DNA from: Syntrophaceae bacterium UBA4778 | Lineage (GTDB): Bacteria > Desulfobacterota > Syntrophia > Syntrophales > UBA4778 | Direction of reading: 5' to 3' | Length of the DNA stretch: 11,118 bases | NCBI GenBank assembly: GCA_002403175.1 | Contig: DHHG01000181.1 | Location: forward strand, 1 to 11,118 | In this document: positions 6,035-11,118 of the stretch, one piece after another | Layout: each line of letters starts with the position of its first letter | How positions within the stretch are numbered: position 1 is the first letter of the stretch | Program-made: the position numbers and the translations under genes | The notes under the pieces: model-generated | What the model was told of the DNA's origin: nothing | Databases searched by the model: none | The model's input: the letters and a program-made list of their open reading frames with translations, nothing else

Positions 6035-6589
6035 ATGAAAAACCTACTTACCACTAGTATTCTGATTCTTGCTTTTTTCGGTGCAATGTGTGCCGGCCCC
6101 GAGCCCGCAATGGCGGCTTCTGCCGATGAAATCAACCGTGAATCCGCCCAGGCTCTGCAGACATTGTTGGAAAAATCAAGCTCGGCCAAGATACTGGCCG
6201 AAGATGCCAAAGGCATCCTCATATTTCCGAGTATTACAAAAGGTGGTTTTATTGTCGGTGCGCAGTATGGAGAAGGCACCCTGATGAAGAAAGGAAAACC
6301 AGTAGCTTACTACAGGACTACCTCGGCTTCGTACGGTCTGCAGGCTGGACTTCAGAAATACAGTTACGCCTTATTTTTTATGACAGACTCATCCATGGAA
6401 TATCTTGACAAAAGTAAAGGCTGGGAACTTGGAGTGGGGCCTAGCATCGTCATTGTAGACGCGGGAACAGCAAGAAGTCTATCAACCACGACATCAAAAT
6501 CTGATATTTACGCCTTCTTTTTTGATCAGAAAGGACTTATGGCCGGTCTTGGCCTGCAGGGGACGAAGATTACAAGGATCTCGAAATAG
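6035..6589 (+). CDS. Secreted SYLF-domain (YSC84-related) protein
   Basis: The product is 184 aa. Residues 1-27 are a signal peptide (MKNLLTTSILILAFFGAMCA..., likely cleaved after PAMA). The remainder is a SYLF domain: helical start ADEINRESAQALQTLLE, then AKGILIFPSITKGGFIVGAQYGEG and ASYGLQAGLQKYSYALFFMT. GWELGVGPSIVIVDAGTA and IYAFFFDQKGLMAGLGLQGTKITRI close the domain. SYLF domains bind phosphoinositides in eukaryotes; bacterial copies are envelope proteins of little-known role. The strand differs from all its protein-coding neighbours. AAGGAGG (6016-6022) precedes the ATG by 12 nt, slightly long. Length matches small bacterial family members. It is convergent with the histidine kinase gene; 57 bp separate their stops, with no clear terminator. 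Confidence 0.9.
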   Translation: MKNLLTTSILILAFFGAMCAGPEPAMAASADEINRESAQALQTLLEKSSSAKILAEDAKGILIFPSITKGGFIVGAQYGEGTLMKKGKPVAYYRTTSASYGLQAGLQKYSYALFFMTDSSMEYLDKSKGWELGVGPSIVIVDAGTARSLSTTTSKSDIYAFFFDQKGLMAGLGLQGTKITRISK

Positions 6590-6646
6590 CAACGCGCCTG
6601 AAAAGGGAAGTGACCGCTGGAAAATGGTAAAGAAATATTTTGAAAT

Positions 6647-9382
6647 TTACTTGGTTGGAAGTGAAAAAAAGAAGATTGCGCCTTTGCCGACTTTTCCCTC
6701 TGCCCAGGCCCGACCACCGTGGCGGTGGATAATGCGCTGAACGATTGCGAGTCCGACTCCGGTCCCCTCGTAATCGCATTCAGGATGAAGCCTCTGAAAT
6801 ACACCGAAAAGCTTGTCATAGTACCTCATGTCGAAGCCGGAACCGTTATCTCTTATATAGTAAACTTTTTCGTTCCCGTCCTGATTCCCTCCAATCTCGA
6901 TGATTGAACTCTTCTTCTTTTTTGAGAACTTGACGGCATTTGCCAGAAGGTTCGAAAAAACCTGCCTGATGAGATTCCGGTCTCCAGAAGCATCCGGAAG
7001 GGGACCTATTTTAAAGGAGAGCTTGCGTTCCGGATTGGCATTCAGCTGCTCCTGCCATGAATCCCTAGCTAATTTATTCATGTCAATAGACGTGATAGAT
7101 ACTTCTGTTCGGCTGATACGTGAAAATTGAAGGAGATCAGTGATGAGTTGATCCATCTTCATAGCGCTGTCCAGAATAATATCCAATTGACGTATTTCAT
7201 CTTTATCGAGCTTGCTGCTGATTTTTTTCTTCAATAAAGTGGAGAATCCGGTAATCGCCCGCAATGGAGCGCGAAGATCGTGCGATACGGAATAGCTGAA
7301 GCTTTCCAGTTCCTTATTGGCCTCCTCCAGAAGGCTCGTGCGTTCTTTTAATTTCTTTTCTGCCTCCTTCAGATCATGAATGTCCGTTGCCGTTGCGATC
7401 CATTTAATTACATGTCCTGATTCATTGCGTACAGGGATGCCCCGAGTAATATGCCAGCGGTAAATGCCTCTGCTGTTTTTAAGCCGATGCTCGACCTCAA
7501 AATAGGTTTTCTTTTCATCGGCCCGCCTCCGTGCTTCGAGCACATTCGATAGATCATCGGGGTGGATAGCCGGTCTCCATTCCCAGGACCCGTCTGATTT
7601 TCTAATTATGCCTGGAAACTCTTCATGCATGCGGTTCACATAGTCGTTGATTCCGTCCGAACTTCTTGTGATAATTAGTTGAGGTATCGTATCGGCCATT
7701 TCGCGAAAGAGCTGTTCGCTTTCCTTAATTTTCCTTTCAGCATTTTTACGCCAGCTGATATCGCTGAATATAATGGACGTGAAGGCTTCTCTTCTTTCAT
7801 TCCGGAAGGTAACCGCAGAGATCTCAACGGGAAAAATCATTCCGCCTTTCTTTTTCCAGTTCAGCTCGCCGAAGAATTTCCCTGTGCGAAAGGTATCCTG
7901 GATTCCCGTTTGGAGCCTTGGGTCTGATTGATCGGCTATACCATCTCTGCCTTTGCGAATAATTTCTTCCTTTGACATTACCAGGATTCGCTGTGCGGCG
8001 GGGTTTGCTGCGATGATCGAACCGTCAGGACGCATAATCAGGATTCCGTTAAGGCTGCTCTGAAAAATTAGTCTGTACTTCTCCTCGCTTTCCTTCAGAG
8101 CCTCTTCTGCTTGCTTGCGATCCGTAATGTCACTTATGGCACCGAACCATTCAATAATATTGCTGTTCGCATCCAGGACGGGAACGGCACGGGAGATTAG
8201 CCATCCCAAGCTGCCATCCGCCCGCCAAATTCGGACTACTACTTCGAGAAAACTCTTTTTCCGGATGGCTTCCTGAAGGACGGGGATCAGGATTTTGTGA
8301 TCATCGGGATAAATATAATCCTGCATCCAGGTACGGCTCGGAGTTCCTGTATCGGCCAGAAACCCCCGTGTATATAATTCCCGCAGCTCGCTAAAGTCCG
8401 GATTAAAGCAATAAAAGCTTTCCGAAGTGGCACCTACAAGAGCGCGAAAACGCTCCTCACTCTCTCGTAATCTATTTTCAGCCTGTTTTAGCTCGGTGAT
8501 ATCCTGAGCAGTACCAAACAGGCGCACTATGTTCCCTTTATTATCTTTTGAGGCGTAACCAATGATCCTTGTATTTTTAAAGGCGCCGCTAGGCGTAATA
8601 ATTCTGCATTCAAGCTCAAACGGTTCTCCACTTGCTCTGATTTTGGCATTGGCATTCTGAACCAAGGAAAGATCTTCGGGATGAACCATATTCAGAAAAG
8701 CCCCAAATTGGTCACCTATTTCAATTCTGTCGACTTCAAAAATGCGATAAATCTCATCGGACCATCGGAATTGATCATTACAGGTATCAATAATCCAGCT
8801 TCCTACTTTTGAAACCCTCTGTGCTTCAGCCAATTCCTTTTCGCGCTCACGTAATTCCTCCTCTGTGCGCTTACGTTCTTCTATTTCATTTTGAAGCGCC
8901 TGTGTTCTCTCTTGAACACGTTTTTCCAGCTCCTTAATGAGAATATCCCGTTCTGCTTCCGCTTCCTTGCGCTTCCGATGCTCATAGGATTCATGCAACG
9001 CGCGGGTAACAGCCGGGAGGAGCCTGGAGAGGTTTCTTTTTAAAACATAATCTGTTGCCCCCCCGGTAAGTATTTGGATTGCCCTTTCTTCCCCGACAGC
9101 ACCGGTCACGAGAATAAAAGGAGTTTCAGGGGTCAGCTCCTTTTTTAAAGTTAGGGCTTCAGCGCCGGAGAAAGCAGGAAGATCGTAATCGGAGAGGATG
9201 ATGTCTGGTCGAAATTCACGGAGGGCTTTGATATAGGATTTTTTGTTCTCGACAATCTTCGAAAGAAAAATAAACCCGTTACACTTGAGCTCGTTTTCCA
9301 TAAGCTCTGCATCGGTTCGATTATCTTCGAGGAACAGGATCCTGATATCCTCAATAGTAGTATTCGTTTCGGACTCAGCCAT
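6647..9382 (-). CDS. Soluble hybrid histidine kinase: receiver, four PAS domains, HisKA, HATPase
   Basis: The product is 911 aa without transmembrane segments, so it is cytoplasmic. Residues 12-130 form a receiver domain (phospho-acceptor D65 in ILSDYDLP, T93, K115). A charged coiled coil spans about 133-188. Four PAS/PAC units follow, each ending in a short charged linker: about 189-302 (TAQDITELK), 305-425 (ISDITDRK), 430-548 (FSDISWRK) and 553-675 (ATDIHDLK). Units 1, 2 and 4 are PAS_3-like with HPEDL, YPDDH and HPDDL. HisKA follows (H701 in SVSHDLRAP), then HATPase_c with the N box NLLANAVKFS (N815), DNGSGF (845-850) and GTGVGLAIV. Such enzymes sense a small ligand or redox state and phosphorylate a response regulator. 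No regulator or output domain adjoins it, so the partner is elsewhere. The ATG at 9382 has a weak GGA upstream and no clear promoter was found. Confidence 0.92.
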   Translation of the reverse strand: MAESETNTTIEDIRILFLEDNRTDAELMENELKCNGFIFLSKIVENKKSYIKALREFRPDIILSDYDLPAFSGAEALTLKKELTPETPFILVTGAVGEERAIQILTGGATDYVLKRNLSRLLPAVTRALHESYEHRKRKEAEAERDILIKELEKRVQERTQALQNEIEERKRTEEELREREKELAEAQRVSKVGSWIIDTCNDQFRWSDEIYRIFEVDRIEIGDQFGAFLNMVHPEDLSLVQNANAKIRASGEPFELECRIITPSGAFKNTRIIGYASKDNKGNIVRLFGTAQDITELKQAENRLRESEERFRALVGATSESFYCFNPDFSELRELYTRGFLADTGTPSRTWMQDYIYPDDHKILIPVLQEAIRKKSFLEVVVRIWRADGSLGWLISRAVPVLDANSNIIEWFGAISDITDRKQAEEALKESEEKYRLIFQSSLNGILIMRPDGSIIAANPAAQRILVMSKEEIIRKGRDGIADQSDPRLQTGIQDTFRTGKFFGELNWKKKGGMIFPVEISAVTFRNERREAFTSIIFSDISWRKNAERKIKESEQLFREMADTIPQLIITRSSDGINDYVNRMHEEFPGIIRKSDGSWEWRPAIHPDDLSNVLEARRRADEKKTYFEVEHRLKNSRGIYRWHITRGIPVRNESGHVIKWIATATDIHDLKEAEKKLKERTSLLEEANKELESFSYSVSHDLRAPLRAITGFSTLLKKKISSKLDKDEIRQLDIILDSAMKMDQLITDLLQFSRISRTEVSITSIDMNKLARDSWQEQLNANPERKLSFKIGPLPDASGDRNLIRQVFSNLLANAVKFSKKKKSSIIEIGGNQDGNEKVYYIRDNGSGFDMRYYDKLFGVFQRLHPECDYEGTGVGLAIVQRIIHRHGGRAWAEGKVGKGAIFFFSLPTK

Positions 9383-9628
9383 CTTAATCCAACTGAAAGA
9401 GAATTAAAAAATGGACACCTGATCATACTTAGAAACCTTTTATCCTATCATGAGAAGGAATTCAAACAGAATTGTTGTTCATAAGTTGCTCCAAAATAAA
9501 ATTGAGTTTAACTGTGAGCCGTTAAGGCTGGGAAAAAAGCATCCAGGTACATCTCTGCAAAACTTGAGACAGAATGGATTGCTCCGGACTTGTGCCGAAA
9601 TTCAGTACAATTTTACCAAAAACCAGGC
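9383..9628. other. Gap upstream of the histidine kinase, no gene recognised
   Basis: A plus-strand frame from 9450 to 9656 (68 codons) has no ribosome-binding site and runs into a terminator hairpin, so I do not accept it. On the minus strand one frame is open over roughly 9520-9640 (its reading includes NFGTSPEQSIL and TWMLFSQP) but has no start with a ribosome-binding site. It could be a decayed coding remnant lying just outside the tRNA-Leu fragment. Confidence 0.4.
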
Positions 9629-9670
9629 AAAAAAAAGGTTACCAGCCTTATCATAGACTCGTAACCTTTT
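9629..9670 (-). terminator. Rho-independent terminator behind the tRNA-Leu fragment
   Basis: AAAAGGTTAC (9633-9642) pairs with GTAACCTTTT (9661-9670) across an 18-nt loop. On the minus strand the stem is followed by a run of U (9636-9629). It lies just 3' of the tRNA-Leu fragment, as the similar GGTTAC/GTAACC hairpin does behind the intact tRNA, so it seems part of the same duplication. It would also terminate the zinc-ribbon transcript. Confidence 0.75.
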
Positions 9671-9677
9671 GAAATCA

Positions 9678-9731
9678 TGGTGCCGGAGGATGGGGTCGAT
9701 CCGTCATGGCCGCAAGGGCCGGGGGATTTTG
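9678..9731 (-). pseudogene. Decayed 3' half of a tRNA-Leu gene (possible att-site repeat)
   Basis: Read on the minus strand, CAAAATCCCCCG, a variable arm, a degenerate T arm and CTCCGGCACCA match the intact tRNA-Leu from the anticodon to the 3' CCA. The match includes TGGTGCCGGAG, GGGGTCGA and GGGGGATTTTG (plus-strand reading). Similarity stops at the anticodon; the D arm and 5' acceptor strand are missing. The T-loop reads ATCGACC instead of the TTCGA-type sequence and the T stem has a mismatch, so it cannot make a functional tRNA. It has the same orientation as the intact gene and lies downstream of it, the geometry left by an element that integrated into a tRNA 3' half. Confidence 0.75.
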
Positions 9732-9762
9732 GGGTAGCACGGGGATAGCAGGAGAAAATAGG

Positions 9763-9933
9763 TTAGTCCGAAAACGAAAACCTCAATTCACATTTCAGGC
9801 ATTCATATTTTCTCAGGGTAACATCGGATATGATGACTTCATGCTCTGAATTGCATTTAGGGCAGCTTGGTTTGCTGCCATTAAAATGAGCGTCTATCCG
9901 CTTCATGATCAATTCTTTCTGTGATTCGTTCAA
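9763..9933 (-). CDS. 56-aa zinc-ribbon protein with a TTG start
   Basis: A short ORF runs from TTG 9933 to TAA 9765-9763. GGAGG (9945-9941) lies 7 nt before the TTG, and a stop lies ten codons upstream in frame, so TTG is the supported start; an ATG at codon 10 is the alternative. The product has a short helical N-terminus (NESQKELIMKRIDAHF) and two CxxC knuckles, CPKC (C24, C27) and CLKC (C45, C48), 17 residues apart, with RKYECLKC typical of a rubredoxin-like or zinc-ribbon fold. Its partner is unknown; small zinc ribbons act as nucleic-acid-binding or protein-adaptor modules. It lies between the intact tRNA-Leu terminator and the tRNA-Leu fragment and is the only gene of that interval. Confidence 0.75.
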   Translation of the reverse strand: MNESQKELIMKRIDAHFNGSKPSCPKCNSEHEVIISDVTLRKYECLKCELRFSFSD

Positions 9934-9940
9934 TTTGGTG

Positions 9941-9945
9941 CCTCC
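9941..9945 (-). promoter_or_regulatory. Ribosome-binding site of the zinc-ribbon gene
   Basis: GGAGG on the minus strand is 7 nt before TTG 9933. It decides for the TTG start over the internal ATG. Just upstream, TGTAAGCA occurs twice 12 bp apart (9971-9990 region), without a clear promoter. Confidence 0.7.
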
Positions 9946-10006
9946 AATGGATCGGGTCGATTAAAATAATTTGCTTACATAGTGCTTACACGTCATTTTC
10001 CGAAAG

Positions 10007-10040
10007 AAAAAGGGTTACAACCTTGTGAGCCGTAACCCTT
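10007..10040 (-). terminator. Rho-independent terminator of tRNA-Leu
   Basis: AAGGGTTAC (10010-10018) pairs with GTAACCCTT (10032-10040) around a 13-nt loop. On the minus strand the stem is followed by UUUUUCUUU. It starts 9 nt after the CCA end of the tRNA. Confidence 0.85.
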
Positions 10041-10048
10041 GTTATTCT

Positions 10049-10135
10049 TGGTGCCGGAGCCCGGGGTCGAACCGGGATGCCCTTGCGAGCGGGGGATTTT
10101 GAGTCCCCTGCGTCTACCGATTTCACCACTCCGGC
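10049..10135 (-). tRNA. tRNA-Leu (anticodon CAA)
   Basis: An 87-nt type II tRNA with the 3' CCA encoded. The acceptor stem pairs GCCGGAG with CTCCGGC. The D region contains TGGTGAAATCGGTAGACGC. The anticodon stem GGGGA/TCCCC holds loop CTCAAAA with anticodon CAA at 10101-10099, reading UUG. A long variable arm (CGCTCGCAAGGGCAT) is characteristic of tRNA-Leu, and the T arm is CCCGG TTCGACC CCGGG. A consensus promoter lies just upstream and a terminator just downstream, so it is a single-gene unit. Confidence 0.96.
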
Positions 10136-10148
10136 TTTTTGAGGAGGA

Positions 10149-10176
10149 ATTATATAGTTAGACGAAAGAATGTCAA
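10149..10176 (-). promoter_or_regulatory. Consensus sigma70 promoter of tRNA-Leu
   Basis: On the minus strand, TTGACA (10176-10171), a 16-bp spacer and TATAAT (10154-10149) are perfect matches to both hexamers. Transcription would start about 7 nt before the tRNA 5' end. Confidence 0.9.
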
Positions 10177-10203
10177 GGAGGAATTCACAAATTTATGAAA
10201 ATT

Positions 10204-10224
10204 CATCCATTGGAGAAATGGATG
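10204..10224 (-). terminator. Weak hairpin between the ferritin-like gene and tRNA-Leu
   Basis: CATCCATT and AATGGATG form a perfect 8-bp stem with a 5-nt loop. On the minus strand it is followed by AAUUUUC, a poor U-tract. It may end transcripts from the ferritin-like gene before the tRNA promoter, but could equally be a regulatory palindrome. Confidence 0.3.
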
Positions 10225-10364
10225 GTTCACGAACATCGAAAAAAATGTATAGATAATACAAGCTAACTGCAAATGCATATAGCGCGATCTTATCGTTATC
10301 CGGATCAATAGATAAGCTTATAGATGCTAGCGGGTAATCATTACAAGTGTTAGAACGGTGTCAG

Positions 10365-10859
10365 TTATGGTCTTGATTCCGGTTTTGTAACCGGACGAGC
10401 TTGCTCGTAAAAACGCGGGTTCTCCGAAAGTATTCTCAACTGATGTTGAATAAATTCCAAGTGTTTTTGCTCATCTTGATAATTTAAACGCAGCTGGTCG
10501 ATAATATGTTTTGGGAAATCCTTATTGCATGCGTCTGAATATTGTTTGTTGGTCAGTTTCTCATTTGATTCCATGGCATGCAGTGCCCCCATATTCCCCG
10601 TCTGGCTCCGAATCATTGTAAATCCAGATATCAAAAAACCTTTCAAGTCAGGTGTCTTCTCAGGAGGAGTTCCTCCCAACTCAGTAATGATAGGACTTAA
10701 ATTGTATATATGTCTCTCATGATCATTACGGAATTCATCCAAAGAGTCACGAATAAATTTGATAGAAATTTCATTAATTGCTTGTGAATAGGCACGCGTT
10801 GCATCAATATCCAGTTGAATTAGGGATTTTAACTCTTCAATTATTTCTTTGTTCTCCAT
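10365..10859 (-). CDS. Ferritin-like (DUF2383-type) protein
   Basis: The product is 164 aa, almost all helical. The helices are about 3-30 (LIQLDIDATRAYSQAINE), 33-60 (FIRDSLDEFRNDHERHIYNL), 88-112 (GALHAMESNEKLTNKQYSDA) and 115-145 (IIDQLRLNYQDEQKHLEFIQ), a four-helix bundle. Candidate metal ligands are D17/D19, E48 with H47/H50, E97/E100 and the E130-x-x-H133 pair. This matches ferritin-like superfamily proteins annotated DUF2383, which are often tied to stress responses; an iron or peroxide role is inference. GGAGG lies 8 nt before ATG 10859. No good promoter hexamers were found in the 183 bp up to the divergent tRNA-Ala. The tail (PVTKPESRP) is disordered-looking. Confidence 0.8.
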   Translation of the reverse strand: MENKEIIEELKSLIQLDIDATRAYSQAINEISIKFIRDSLDEFRNDHERHIYNLSPIITELGGTPPEKTPDLKGFLISGFTMIRSQTGNMGALHAMESNEKLTNKQYSDACNKDFPKHIIDQLRLNYQDEQKHLEFIQHQLRILSENPRFYEQARPVTKPESRP

Positions 10860-10995
10860 GGCAATAACCTCCTTGTTTTTTATGATTCAACCACACGAAA
10901 TCGTTTTCCGCTATTCGCCTTTTCCTCATTTCAATTTGAGCAAAATACGTGAAAAAGAGATCTGTGAAGAATAGGGGATTTTGAGAAAAATGATA

Positions 10996-11024
10996 TTGAC
11001 TTACCGCAGTTCCCTATGTTAAAC
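10996..11024 (+). promoter_or_regulatory. Probable promoter of tRNA-Ala
   Basis: TTGACT (10996-11001), 17 bp and TTAAAC (11019-11024) form a strong -35 with a weak -10. The expected start near 11031 is about 12 nt before the tRNA. Confidence 0.5.
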
Positions 11025-11042
11025 GATCATCTCCTTTTCAAG

Positions 11043-11118
<76 letters not shown>

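Noticed and set aside
5863..6057. 64-codon plus-strand frame overlapping the SYLF start
   Set aside because: It starts at TTG without a ribosome-binding site, reads through the leader hairpin and overlaps the well-supported ATG at 6035.
9450..9656. 68-codon plus-strand frame upstream of the kinase
   Set aside because: No ribosome-binding site; its 3' end is the terminator hairpin of the tRNA-Leu fragment on the other strand.
9678..9731. A second functional tRNA-Leu
   Set aside because: The 5' half is missing and the T-loop is altered, so it cannot fold as a tRNA.

Overview
The window looks like part of a chromosome from an anaerobic or syntrophic Desulfobacterota (delta-proteobacterial) lineage. 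This is an inference from its contents: a NuoL/HyfB-like proton-pumping subunit, an OmpA outer-membrane protein, a PAS-rich soluble histidine kinase, a SYLF lipoprotein-type gene, a radical SAM/SPASM peptide maturase and moderate GC. No taxonomic marker settles it. Nearly all genes lie on the minus strand; the exceptions are the SYLF gene (6035-6589) and a tRNA-Ala at the right edge.

Left block (1-2566). A consensus sigma70-type promoter (1401-1429) reads leftward into a HTH/PTS-IIA fusion regulator. Its stop codon abuts the start of a NuoL/HyfB-like membrane subunit that runs off the left edge. Next to it is a single OmpA-family gene with its own candidate promoter and strong ribosome-binding site.

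Middle block (2567-5543). On the minus strand, in transcription order, come a 5'-truncated MarC gene, a 35-codon lysine-rich peptide ORF with an ideal Shine-Dalgarno sequence (4808-4915, under 60 codons), an overlapping radical SAM/SPASM enzyme, a 119-aa two-helix pore-like membrane protein, and a DedA-family membrane protein broken by a single-base frameshift. The peptide plus radical SAM pair has the layout of a RiPP (ribosomally made, post-translationally modified peptide) locus and is the best candidate here for an undescribed system. Upstream of the peptide are a 16-bp near-perfect direct repeat spaced 21 bp apart and a 12-bp perfect inverted repeat around a candidate -10.

Right block (5544-11118). 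An AT-rich gene-free stretch ends in a hairpin in front of the secreted SYLF-domain gene. Convergent to that gene is a 911-aa cytoplasmic histidine kinase (receiver, four PAS domains, HisKA, HATPase). Then comes a small region built on tRNA-Leu(CAA). It holds the intact tRNA with a consensus promoter and terminator, a 56-aa zinc-ribbon gene with a TTG start, and a decayed copy of the 3' half of the tRNA (anticodon to CCA) with its own terminator, arranged like the two ends of a tRNA-integrated element. A ferritin-like DUF2383-type gene and tRNA-Ala(GGC) close the window.
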